Source of the DNA: Beijerinckiaceae bacterium
Lineage (GTDB): Bacteria; Pseudomonadota; Alphaproteobacteria; Rhizobiales; Beijerinckiaceae
Assembly: GCA_024304885.1 (NCBI GenBank)
Contig: JALJOM010000004.1
Coordinates: 1 to 64,000, forward strand
Direction: 5' to 3'
Length of the DNA: 64,000 nt
Shown: positions 1 to 7,844 of the stretch, piece by piece
Layout of the letters: each line of letters begins with the position of its first letter
Numbering within the stretch: the stretch's first letter is position 1
Notes under the pieces: model-generated
The model's input: only the letters and a program-made list of their open reading frames with translations
Told to the model about the DNA's origin: nothing
Database searches by the model: none
Made by a program: the position numbers and the translations under genes

Positions 1-1779
1 TCCGTGACCATGGTCTCGGCGATCGGCTTCTCGGCCTTTCTCGCCCTGTCGCTCACGCCGGCCCTCTGTGGTGCCCTGCTCAAGCCCGTTGAGGCCGGCC
101 ACCACCACGACAAGAAGGGCCTGTTCGGCCTCTTCAACCGGGGCATGGCGCGCGCGACCACGGGCTATGGAAGCTTCGTCCGCTGGACGCTCGCCCGAAC
201 CGGCCGCGTCATGCTGATCTATCTCGTGATCCTGGCTGCTCTCGCCGTCGGGTTCCAGCGCCTTCCCGCTGGCTTCCTCCCGGTGGACGACCAAGGCTTC
301 CTCACGGTCGACATCCAGGCCCCGCCCGAGGCCTCGTTCAACAGGACCTTGGCCGCGGTCGAGCGTGTCGAGGCCTATCTTCTCGACCGAAAGGGGATCG
401 ACCAGGTCACGTTCCTGACGGGCTTCAGCTTTCTCGGCCAGGGGATCAACACGGCGCAAGCTTTCGTGACCCTGAAGGACTGGTCGAAGCGCGGCGAGGA
501 CGACTCCGCCGAGGCGATCGTCGCCGACGCCAACAAGAAGCTGGAAAGCTACAAGGACGCCGAGATCAAGGCCTTGCAGCCGCCGCCGATCGACAATCTC
601 GGAACCTCGAGCGGCTTCAGCTTCCGTCTCCAGGACCGGGGGCAAAAAGGCTATGTCGAGCTCATGCGAGCCAAGGACCACGTCCTCTCCGAAGCCGCCA
701 AGAGCCCGGTCTTGCAGGATGTCTTTGTCGAGGGACTTTCGCCGGCACCCCAGGTCGAGCTCGTGATCGATCGCGAGAAGGCTGCGGCGCTCGGGGTCAG
801 CTTCGAGACGATCAACAGCACGATCTCGACCAATCTCGGGTCGAGCTACATCAACGACTTCCCCAACCGCGGTCGGATGCAGCGAGTCATCGTCCAGGCC
901 GATCGGTCGGGCCGCATGCAGCCCGAGGACATCCTTTCCTTCAACGTCCAGAACAGCAAGGGTGAGCTCGTGCCGTTCTCGTCCTTCGCCGCCGTCAAAT
1001 GGACGATCGGCCCGACCCAGCTCGTCGGGTTCAACTACTACCCCTCGGTCCGGATGAGCGGCACCGCCCGCCCCGGCTATACCTCGGGCGACGCGATCGC
1101 CGAGATGGAGCGCATCGCCGAGGGTCTGCCGGCGGGCTTCGGCTACGACTGGACAGGCCAATCCTTGCAGGAAAAGCTCGCGGGCTCGCAGGCCGCCTTC
1201 CTGCTCGCTCTCTCCGTGCTCGTCGTCTTCCTGCTGCTCGCCGCCTTGTATGAGAGCTGGACGATCCCGCTGTCAGTGCTTCTCGTGGTGCCGCTCGGCA
1301 TGTCGGGCGCGGTCCTCGCCGTGACCTTGCGGGACATGCCGAACGACGTCTATTTCACGATCGGTCTCGTCACCATCATCGGCCTCGCCGCGAAGGACGC
1401 CATCCTCATCATCGAGTTCGCGCGGACCCTGCATGCGCACGGCACGCCTCTGGTCGAGGCCGCCGTCGAGGCCGCGCGGCTTCGCCTGCGGCCGATCCTC
1501 ATGACCGGCTTCGCCTTCGTCTTCGGCGTCACGCCCATGGTTATCGCCCATGGCGCGAGCGCCAAGAGCCAGCAGGCGCTCGGCACAGGTGTCATGGGCG
1601 GCATGATCGCGGTCGTGGTTCTCGCCTTGATCATGGTGCCGACGTTCTATGTGGTCGTGCAGCGGTTCTTCGAGCGTCGCGGACGTCCGCCGGAGCCTCC
1701 GTCCCACATCGGGGAGAAAGAGGAGGAAGCGATCCTCCACAGTCCCTACCACAGCCGGTCGCGGGGGACGCTAAGCTGA
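1..1779 (+). CDS. RND multidrug efflux transporter (HAE1/AcrB type), C-terminal part
   Basis: The reading frame is open from the first base, so the gene begins upstream; about 592 residues of a protein that is usually near 1040 are present. The piece starts around the end of the first membrane half (SLTPALCGALLKP) and runs through the second periplasmic loop and the last six membrane helices. The segment GLAAKDAILIIEFA matches the AcrB helix carrying the proton-relay Lys940, here with Asp following the Lys where AcrB has Asn. The HAE1 family exports drugs and amphiphiles by proton antiport as an inner-membrane trimer with a periplasmic adaptor and an outer-membrane channel. Partner genes would lie upstream. 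It ends 38 bp from the convergent porin gene. The family call is firm; the substrate is unknown. Confidence 0.93.
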   Translation, partial: SVTMVSAIGFSAFLALSLTPALCGALLKPVEAGHHHDKKGLFGLFNRGMARATTGYGSFVRWTLARTGRVMLIYLVILAALAVGFQRLPAGFLPVDDQGFLTVDIQAPPEASFNRTLAAVERVEAYLLDRKGIDQVTFLTGFSFLGQGINTAQAFVTLKDWSKRGEDDSAEAIVADANKKLESYKDAEIKALQPPPIDNLGTSSGFSFRLQDRGQKGYVELMRAKDHVLSEAAKSPVLQDVFVEGLSPAPQVELVIDREKAAALGVSFETINSTISTNLGSSYINDFPNRGRMQRVIVQADRSGRMQPEDILSFNVQNSKGELVPFSSFAAVKWTIGPTQLVGFNYYPSVRMSGTARPGYTSGDAIAEMERIAEGLPAGFGYDWTGQSLQEKLAGSQAAFLLALSVLVVFLLLAALYESWTIPLSVLLVVPLGMSGAVLAVTLRDMPNDVYFTIGLVTIIGLAAKDAILIIEFARTLHAHGTPLVEAAVEAARLRLRPILMTGFAFVFGVTPMVIAHGASAKSQQALGTGVMGGMIAVVVLALIMVPTFYVVVQRFFERRGRPPEPPSHIGEKEEEAILHSPYHSRSRGTLS

Positions 1780-1817
1780 CCTGCGACAGGTCACCGCCTC
1801 GGAGCTTCGCCACCCCG

Positions 1818-3962
1818 TCAAAATTCCGCGTGGAGCCTCAACCCGAAGACAGACACCGGTCCGCGATCTAGGTTGTGCGCAGGGTTCGGCAAGAACTGGT
1901 AGTCGAAGGTGATATCGAGCCCGTCGACGACGCCCCATTTGTAATAGGCTTCCATGGCTTTTTCGCCGTCGTAGGAGAGCGCGCCGTCACCGATGTAGAC
2001 GCTCGTCCCACCGAGAGCGAAATAGCGCACGCGTGCAGGCGAGAGGCCGCTGACCACCCCGGCGACGCCGATCTCGTCCTTTGGACGTTCCCACAAGAGT
2101 CCCGAGGCCACGAAACCGCCCGAGAGCGACTTGTCGATGTCGGTGTAATCGACGGTCTCGTAGCGTCCGTCGGCCATGCTCGCTCGCAGGAAAACTCCGA
2201 GGCCCGGGGTGAGCTGCTGCTGAATATTGACACCACCGCCGAATTTCACGCGTCTTTTCCGCAGATCGTTGTTCGTGATGTCGGGCGGGAGGTTCCCCGT
2301 CGCGAGAGCGATATCGACGACCTCGTCGACCTTGTTGAGGTAGCCATTGTCGGCAAAGAGCAGGAACTTGACGTTGCCGGGTTGACCGAAAAGATCGTAA
2401 CGCACCTCGAACTCGCCGACGCCCATGTATTGGCGCAGGAGGATCGGCTCGATCTTCTCGCTGTTGGGAACGTCCGACAGCTGGAAGACTCCGGCGCGCG
2501 CGCTCCACCAATCCTGCTTCCATTCGATGGCCGCGCCATAGGTATAGCCCCAGGCATCGGCGGCGTAATCGAAGGCGCCCATGGTATTGAAAGCGAAATT
2601 CAGGAATCCGGTGGTGGGGTCGTGCGCATAGACGTTGTCGTCGAAGACATCTCCGACGGAGAACTTACCGATCGTGAAGATCAAGCGATTCTTGTCGACC
2701 GTTCCTTGAAGCTGGTTCTGCGTCGCTTCGAGCAGCTCGCTGTGGGATCCCGTGTCGCCCGGCTCCTGCTCGATGCCGTCGAGGCCGATGATCTGGCGCA
2801 AGAAATAGCGGTGGTAGCGAAGATAGGGGGCGCTGCTCCCTACCTTGGCGACCGCGCCGTTCACATAAGAGGCCGCACCGACCGAATTGGAGAGCCCAAA
2901 TCCTTCGCTGATCTCGGGATTCACATAGATCGCGCCGCCCTCCCACACGCGCAGGCCGGCAAATAGATTGGTGGTAGAGCCGAAACGCGCCTGTCCGAAG
3001 GGCGTGAAGCTGTTCGGCCCGGTATAGTGCGCAGGAAACTTCGGATAGCCCTGCAGCACTCCCGTGGTCTGCCCATGCACGCTGTAGAGCTCCGAGTCGC
3101 CGTCGGTTTGCTTTCCGCTCTGCGCGTCAGCATGGTCTGCGACATTGTTGTCGGTGCCGAGCAAGGAATTCAGCCCGACCCGGAACACGTGGTTCTCGTT
3201 GCGCGTGCGCGAGGCATACTGAAAGTCGGCGCCATTGTCGAACAGCTGCGTGTTCAACGACAGGTTGAGGAAAAGGTACTCGAACCGCACCGACCAACCA
3301 TCCGCGAACGCGTATTCGTAGCCCGCGCCGACAGCATATTTCATACGCGACGACTGGGATGGGCCAACCGTGAAGGGAGCGTCGATACCACGGCCGGAAA
3401 GCGCCAGGATCGCCGGGCCGCGCGCACCACCGGCCGCAACTCCGCCCGTGATGTAGACGAGCGAGCGGTCGAAAGCGTAGCCGAGGCGTCCGCGAAAGCT
3501 CGCGAAATAATTTGCGCTCTGCTCGTAATCGACACTGTATGAAAGGACCCCCGGAGGCCAATAGGCGGGGGGCGCAGGGAAGGTTCCACTCTGGCCGCCG
3601 CGACCATCCAAGAAATTGAAATCCATCTCCACACCATAGACCCAAGGCCCGAGCTGCCAATTGTAGCCCGCTTGCGCGCCGAAAGTGACGCCCGTGCGCT
3701 CGCCGCTCGGGGGATAAAGATCGAATGCGGTACTGCCGAAGCCGCTCCCGGCCTGTAGCCGCTCCTGCGTGTTCAATGGAATGGAAGCTCCGCTGTTGCC
3801 ACCGATGTAGGCGCCAGCCCAACTGAAGGCGGGCGGAGGCTCGGCCGCGACGGCTTGGACGGAGAGCGCGGCGGAAGCCGACAGCACGAGAAAAAGGCGC
3901 TGTCCAGAGCATTGCTGCAATAGCGCCGTGGCGGCCGTCGAGGCCTTCTCGGATCGGTCCAT
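1818..3962 (-). CDS. Fused outer-membrane protein: Omp25/31-like barrel plus OprB-family carbohydrate porin
   Basis: I start the gene at ATG 3962 (714 aa) because a GGAAGG lies about 12 nt upstream and a hydrophobic signal segment ending in AVAAEPPP follows; an in-frame ATG at 4025 would add 21 basic residues. Residues ~25-280 read as a small Omp31-type beta-barrel (FSWAGAYIGGNSGAS near the mature start, GYEYAFADGWSVRFEYLFLN near its end). Residues ~300-714 read as a carbohydrate-selective porin of the OprB type (GLRVWEGGAIYVNPEISEGF, YYKWGVVDGLDITFDYQ, final aromatic F). OprB proteins pass sugars through the outer membrane. Two normally separate barrel families in one chain is unusual and no stop or frameshift separates them. 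It converges on the RND gene. Confidence 0.8.
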   Translation of the reverse strand: MDRSEKASTAATALLQQCSGQRLFLVLSASAALSVQAVAAEPPPAFSWAGAYIGGNSGASIPLNTQERLQAGSGFGSTAFDLYPPSGERTGVTFGAQAGYNWQLGPWVYGVEMDFNFLDGRGGQSGTFPAPPAYWPPGVLSYSVDYEQSANYFASFRGRLGYAFDRSLVYITGGVAAGGARGPAILALSGRGIDAPFTVGPSQSSRMKYAVGAGYEYAFADGWSVRFEYLFLNLSLNTQLFDNGADFQYASRTRNENHVFRVGLNSLLGTDNNVADHADAQSGKQTDGDSELYSVHGQTTGVLQGYPKFPAHYTGPNSFTPFGQARFGSTTNLFAGLRVWEGGAIYVNPEISEGFGLSNSVGAASYVNGAVAKVGSSAPYLRYHRYFLRQIIGLDGIEQEPGDTGSHSELLEATQNQLQGTVDKNRLIFTIGKFSVGDVFDDNVYAHDPTTGFLNFAFNTMGAFDYAADAWGYTYGAAIEWKQDWWSARAGVFQLSDVPNSEKIEPILLRQYMGVGEFEVRYDLFGQPGNVKFLLFADNGYLNKVDEVVDIALATGNLPPDITNNDLRKRRVKFGGGVNIQQQLTPGLGVFLRASMADGRYETVDYTDIDKSLSGGFVASGLLWERPKDEIGVAGVVSGLSPARVRYFALGGTSVYIGDGALSYDGEKAMEAYYKWGVVDGLDITFDYQFLPNPAHNLDRGPVSVFGLRLHAEF

Positions 3963-4238
3963 TTTGGATTTGCACCTTCCAGTGCACATGGATGCGCGAC
4001 GCTTGTGAGTCCGATCGCGGATCACGGCAAGGCAAAAGGTCTCGATGCGGCCGGAATCGACAATAGCGTTGCAAATTTGTCCCGCGCGCCGACGAAACGG
4101 CGCCTCCGCATGAAGTAGAATGATGTTTTCTTAACAATAGAGCGACGTTTACATGACATCGAAAGACGGCGTCGCCTTACCTCACATTTTCCGTTTTTCA
4201 GCGACAAACCGGCTCACATGGCACTCGGAGGAATGATC

Positions 4239-4607
4239 ATGGCCAGTCCTTTTGTTCACGTCGAGCTCACGACCCCCGACCCCGACAAGGCGAAATCCTT
4301 CTATCAGGCCTTGCTCGGCTGGAAGCTGAACGATGTCGAGATGGGCCCGGTCGGGGTCTATACGCTGATCGATCCCGGCGAGGGCACCGGCGGCGGCATC
4401 ATGAAATCTCCGCGCCCGGAGGTGCCGACGGCCTGGCTGCCCTATGTCCTCGTCGATGATATTCGCGCCGCGACCGACAAGGCGACAGCGCTCGGCGCCA
4501 CGCTCTGCCACGACGTCACCGAGGTGCCGAATGCCGGATGGTTCTCGATCATCCAGGACCCGACGGGGGCCACGATCGGGCTCTGGCAGCCGAAGCCGAA
4601 GGAATAG
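4239..4607 (+). CDS. VOC (glyoxalase/bleomycin-resistance fold) family protein
   Basis: A 122-residue protein from ATG 4239, chosen because GGAGGA lies 6 nt upstream; ATGs at 4218 and 4233 are in frame but badly placed for that site. One betaalphabetabetabeta module pair is visible: it opens with PFVHVELTTPDPDKAKSFYQ and closes with FSIIQDPTGATIGLWQP, the usual COG3324-type layout. VOC proteins use a metal site built from His/Glu; here the first His of FVHVEL is present and the C-terminal Glu is replaced (TIGLWQP), so catalysis is uncertain. It is followed by a 10-bp-arm hairpin and a palindromic repeat. Confidence 0.85.
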   Translation: MASPFVHVELTTPDPDKAKSFYQALLGWKLNDVEMGPVGVYTLIDPGEGTGGGIMKSPRPEVPTAWLPYVLVDDIRAATDKATALGATLCHDVTEVPNAGWFSIIQDPTGATIGLWQPKPKE

Positions 4608-4645
4608 AGCGGCTAGCCGAACCGGCCGAATCGGATAGCCGCTCT
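4606..4645 (+). terminator. Hairpin with T-rich tail after the VOC gene
   Basis: AGAGCGGCTA (4606-4615) is perfectly complementary to TAGCCGCTCT (4636-4645), with a 20-nt loop, followed by ggattcttgtttt. It begins at the stop codon of the VOC gene, so it may act as a rho-independent terminator, although the loop is long and it could instead be part of the adjacent repeat cluster. Confidence 0.45.
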
Positions 4646-4654
4646 GGATTCTTG

Positions 4655-4861
4655 TTTTGGCGCAATTTCACGACGCGAAGTGGTATCCGCTTCGATGGAA
4701 ATCGCTCGAGCGGGATGAGGGCGGAAAACCGCTGTGCACTTCTCCTCATCTCGCTCCAGAGGTCGTGTCATCCATGCTGGCCTCCGACCCAGCGCGAAGC
4801 TCGAATCAGATCTCAGCCAATTCGGGAATCCCAAATCGATCGGATAAGCCTCATCCCGCTC
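4655..4861. repeat. Palindromic intergenic repeat with 13-bp terminal inverted repeats (MITE-like)
   Basis: Two units fill the gap between convergent genes. The first (4655-4706) has GCAATTTC, a small stem GCGAAG/CTTCG and GAAATCGC, the same layout as the copies at 9236 and 17120. The second is bounded by GAGCGGGATGAGG (4708-4720) and its exact reverse complement CCTCATCCCGCTC (4849-4861), about 150 bp apart. A third, imperfect arm, CCTCATCTCGCT, sits near 4746-4757. There is no coding content. It reads as a non-autonomous dispersed palindromic element. Confidence 0.6.
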
Positions 4862-5295
4862 TAGTCGATGGGAACGCCCACGTAGTCGTTGCCGAAGCCT
4901 TCTTGCCGATTCGCCCGGCGAGGCCCGCCGTTCAGGCGCCAAGCGTGCTGGACGTTGTCTCCGCAGGTGAGGCAACAGCCGTTGCAGCTTCTCGTCCCAT
5001 CGAAGCCGACGCCCCAATGTGACTTGTTGTCGGCATAGGACCCTCCGTAGCAGATTTTCTCGCCGTCCCGGCATCGGAGGGGAAATTCATGCCGGCGACC
5101 GTCGTCGAGCGTATAATGCGTCGTGCTGCTCGGCCATTGCCAGCCGCGGCGATCCTGGGAGAAAAACTTGACCCTGATGCTGTAGGGGGCAGCATTGGTC
5201 AGCTTGAAGGTCACGCTGCCGGCGTTTGCGGGCTCGATCCCCGCGCCGGCGCCGAGCAAGGTAACGAGGAAGATCGCCGCAAAAATCATTCGCAT
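4861..5295 (-). CDS. Small exported cysteine-rich protein of unknown function
   Basis: 144 residues. The N-terminus is a clear signal peptide (MRMIFAAIFLVTLLGAGAG, likely cleaved after EPANA). The mature part begins with a beta-rich segment (VTFKLTNAAPYSIRVKFFSQ) and has six cysteines, including a CNGCCLTCG cluster in the C-terminal half, which suggests disulfides in the periplasm or outside the cell. The opening resembles proteins that form a small beta-sandwich, but I do not recognise a named family. Its stop codon abuts the palindromic repeat. It stands alone on its strand. Confidence 0.7.
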   Translation of the reverse strand: MRMIFAAIFLVTLLGAGAGIEPANAGSVTFKLTNAAPYSIRVKFFSQDRRGWQWPSSTTHYTLDDGRRHEFPLRCRDGEKICYGGSYADNKSHWGVGFDGTRSCNGCCLTCGDNVQHAWRLNGGPRRANRQEGFGNDYVGVPID

Positions 5296-5700
5296 GACTA
5301 CCTCCGTTCTCGAAAACCGACACTCCCGATCTAGCCGTCACCGCCCTTGGTTGTTGCCCGCGGGACGATCGGCGTGTCGAGCTGGCCTATTCACAGAAGT
5401 ACTCTCTAGAGACCACACCTCGCGAGCAGGAGATGTGAGAATTCGCATATGCTGCGACATGGCCTGCCCTGTGGCCTCCGCCGAAGAGCAGGTACTTGCC
5501 CCTGTCCCGAGCAGAGCTATGCTACGGATCTCGCCAAGGGCTCGCATCTCCTGTTCGAGGGACGGTTTCACCCGCTCCGCAAGCCTCGACCGGGCCGCGA
5601 CTCTCGCACTTGTGCGGCAGGTGCGATTCACGTCAAAACGCGCCGTCGATTCGCCGGCCGACACCCGGCACGGCCCCCCAGCACGCGAAGCATTCCCGCG
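5296..5700. other. 405-bp divergent intergenic region
   Basis: This separates the minus-strand secreted protein from the plus-strand permease and should hold both promoters. Open frames exist across it but lack family signals or a ribosome site, and I see no repeat or RNA motif. Confidence 0.4.
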
Positions 5701-6450
5701 ATGATGCTCCTCCTCGTCGGCCTTGCCGCCTTCGCGGCCGGCTTCATCAATGTTCTCGCCGGAGGCGGGTCCTTCCTGACGTTCCCCGCGCTCATCGCCG
5801 CGGGCCTCCCGCCGATTGCCGCCAACGCCTCGAGCACCGTCGCGCTCTATCCCGGCCAGATCGCGACCGCGGTCCTCGCCCGTGACGGGCTCCTCGCGGC
5901 GTCCAAGGACAAGCGGATCGATGTGCCGCTGCTCTCGGCGATCAGCCTCGTGGGCGGCCTCGTCGGCGGGCTCCTCCTCCTGATCACGCCCGACGAGACC
6001 TTCCGCCGCATCGTGCCCTGGCTCATCCTTTTCGCGACCCTGGTCTTCGCGAGCGGCAACCTGACCCGTGAGGGCGCGCGGAAGTTCCGTCTCGGCCGAA
6101 GAGGCATCGCCCTCGCTCAAGTCTTGGTCGCGATCTATGGCGGCTATTTCGGCGGCGGCATCGGGATCTTGATGCTCGCCGCGCTCACCTTGTTCGGCTT
6201 GCGCGACATCTGGCTGATGAACTCGGTGAAGATCCTCTTTGCCGTCCTGATGAACACCGCGGCGGTCGTGACCTTCGTCGTCGCCGGGCTGGTCCATTGG
6301 CCCTTGACGGGTGTTGTCGCGATCGGTGCCTTGGCGGGGGGCTATGCCGGGATCCATGCCGCGCGGCGGATGCCGACCCGGCAGGTGAAAGGCTTCGTCG
6401 TGCTGGTCGGGCTCGTCCTGACCGTCTATTTCTTCGTGAAGACCGCATGA
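5701..6450 (+). CDS. TauE/SafE-family membrane permease
   Basis: 249 residues from ATG 5701 (two adjacent ATGs; the frame continues upstream but without homology). The protein has about seven to eight hydrophobic helices and starts with the family opening FAAGFINVLAGGGSFLTFPAL; the second half repeats the pattern with GGYFGGGIGILMLAAL, the typical internal duplication of TauE/SafE. Members move sulfite, sulfoacetate or other organic anions out of or across the inner membrane. The substrate is not evident from context. Its stop overlaps the start of the quinone reductase gene by an ATGA, so the two are probably co-transcribed. Confidence 0.88.
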   Translation: MMLLLVGLAAFAAGFINVLAGGGSFLTFPALIAAGLPPIAANASSTVALYPGQIATAVLARDGLLAASKDKRIDVPLLSAISLVGGLVGGLLLLITPDETFRRIVPWLILFATLVFASGNLTREGARKFRLGRRGIALAQVLVAIYGGYFGGGIGILMLAALTLFGLRDIWLMNSVKILFAVLMNTAAVVTFVVAGLVHWPLTGVVAIGALAGGYAGIHAARRMPTRQVKGFVVLVGLVLTVYFFVKTA

Positions 6451-7475
6451 GCCGCGAAACGGAGCGAGAGACGATGCACGGACCTCGGATGCGCCGGGTC
6501 GAGTTTGCCGGTAAGGGCGGACCGGAGGTCATCCGCATCGCCGAGGCCGATGTCCCCCCGCCCGGACCCGGCCAGGTCCTGATCGAGGTCGCCGCCTGCG
6601 GCGTCAACCGTCCGGATTGCCTGCAGAGGGAGGGCGCCTATCCGCCGCCTAAGGGCGAAAGCGACGTTCCGGGCCTCGAGGTCGCGGGCAAGGTCGTCGC
6701 CCATGATGACGGGGTCGCATGGCCGCGGGCAGGCGAGGCCGTCTGCGCACTGCTGGGCTCCGGCGGCTATGCCGAATATGCGCTGGCGGATGCCGCGCTC
6801 TGCCTGCCGGTGCCGCAGGCTCTCGGCGTCGTCGAAGCCGCGGGCCTGCCGGAGGCTTTCTTCACCGTCTTCGACAACGTCTTTACGCGCGGAAGGCTCG
6901 TCGCGGGCGAGACCTTCCTCGTCCATGGCGGATCGAGCGGGATCGGCTCGACCGCGATCCAGCTCGCCAAGAGCGCCGGCGCGATCGTCATCGCCACGGC
7001 CGGCTCGCCCCAGAAATGCGCCTTCTGCACGAAGCTCGGCGCGGATCTCGCGATCGACTACAAGACCAGCGACTTCGTCGAGGCGGTGAAAGCCTTCACC
7101 GCAAAGCGAGGCGTCGATCTCGTGCTCGACATGGTCGGCGGCAGCTACCTGCCGCGGAACATCTCGGTCATGGCGATCGAGGGACGCCTGGTGCAGATCG
7201 GGTTCCTGCAGTCCCACGTGACCGAGGCCTTCGATTTCCGACCGGTGATGCTGCGGCGGCTGACCTTGACCGGCTCGACGCTTCGCGCGCGCACCGTGGA
7301 GCAAAAGGCCGCGATCTCCGTGGCGTTGCGGGAAAAGGTCTGGCCGCTGCTCGAAAGGGGTGAGGTGAAGCCCTGGGTCGCCGCGACCTTTCCCCTCGCG
7401 GAGGCGCGCCGCGCGCACGAGCTCATGGAGTCGTCGGCGCACTGCGGCAAGATCCTGCTCGTCACCGGGCGATAG
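6447..7475 (+). CDS. Zinc-free NAD(P)H:quinone oxidoreductase (PIG3/zeta-crystallin type)
   Basis: 342 residues from ATG 6447, which overlaps the preceding stop by ATGA; ATG 6474 with a GGAG-like site upstream is an alternative that would give MHGPRMRRVEF. It is a medium-chain dehydrogenase/reductase without the zinc ligands: GroES-like domain first (GVNRPDCLQREGAYPPP), then a Rossmann domain with VHGGSSGIGSTAIQLAK. The arrangement and spacing match the PIG3/TP53I3 group that reduces quinones with NADPH. It is the last gene of the short plus-strand pair with the TauE permease. Confidence 0.9.
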   Translation: MSRETERETMHGPRMRRVEFAGKGGPEVIRIAEADVPPPGPGQVLIEVAACGVNRPDCLQREGAYPPPKGESDVPGLEVAGKVVAHDDGVAWPRAGEAVCALLGSGGYAEYALADAALCLPVPQALGVVEAAGLPEAFFTVFDNVFTRGRLVAGETFLVHGGSSGIGSTAIQLAKSAGAIVIATAGSPQKCAFCTKLGADLAIDYKTSDFVEAVKAFTAKRGVDLVLDMVGGSYLPRNISVMAIEGRLVQIGFLQSHVTEAFDFRPVMLRRLTLTGSTLRARTVEQKAAISVALREKVWPLLERGEVKPWVAATFPLAEARRAHELMESSAHCGKILLVTGR

Positions 7476-7560
7476 GACGCGCCGCGGTCGCGCCCCGTGA
7501 TTCCCGCGTCGGCGCGGCGGCAAGCGCAGCGGCCGCGCTGGGAAATGCAAATATTACGCT

Positions 7561-7603
7561 TTGTAACGGGAATTGACCTTGTCTTGTAACCTATTGGTGT
7601 AGC
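7561..7603 (+). promoter_or_regulatory. Direct TTGTAAC repeats and candidate promoter
   Basis: TTGTAAC occurs at 7561-7567 and 7584-7590, 23 bp apart (about two helical turns), flanking TTGACC (7573-7578), a plausible -35 element. A weak TATTGG or TGTAGC follows as a possible -10. The direct-repeat spacing suggests a protein binding site, but this is inference from pattern alone. Confidence 0.3.
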
Positions 7604-7620
7604 ATGGCTATCGATGCTCC

Positions 7621-7645
7621 GACCGCGTCTTCGGCGCGGTCTTTT
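7621..7645 (+). terminator. Rho-independent terminator-like hairpin
   Basis: GACCGCG (7621-7627) pairs with CGCGGTC (7635-7641) around a 7-nt loop, followed by TTTT. It lies about 145 bp past the quinone reductase stop and just after the candidate promoter, so it could end the upstream transcript or act as an attenuator before the next operon. Confidence 0.55.
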
Positions 7646-7844
7646 CGACTTGTCCACGGATCCCCTTTTGCTCCGGACTTCGCATAATGCTATGCCTCGG
7701 GCTGACGATCCTCGGTCTGCCGGTCCGGAAAAAGGTCGCGATTCGGCTCGAGCGTTTTCAGCGGACTAGACACGAGTTCGCGGCGCGAGATCGCGACTCT
7801 CGAGCAATCGGGTCCGGTTCCCGGTCTCGGGATGCCGAATTCGG

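Larger units (their letters stand above)
7476..7844. other. 370-bp gap upstream of the sphingolipid-like cluster
   Basis: It contains paired TTGTAAC motifs, a possible promoter and a strong hairpin (listed separately). An A+T-rich patch near 7545-7605 stands out from the surrounding GC-rich DNA. No coding signal is seen. Confidence 0.4.
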
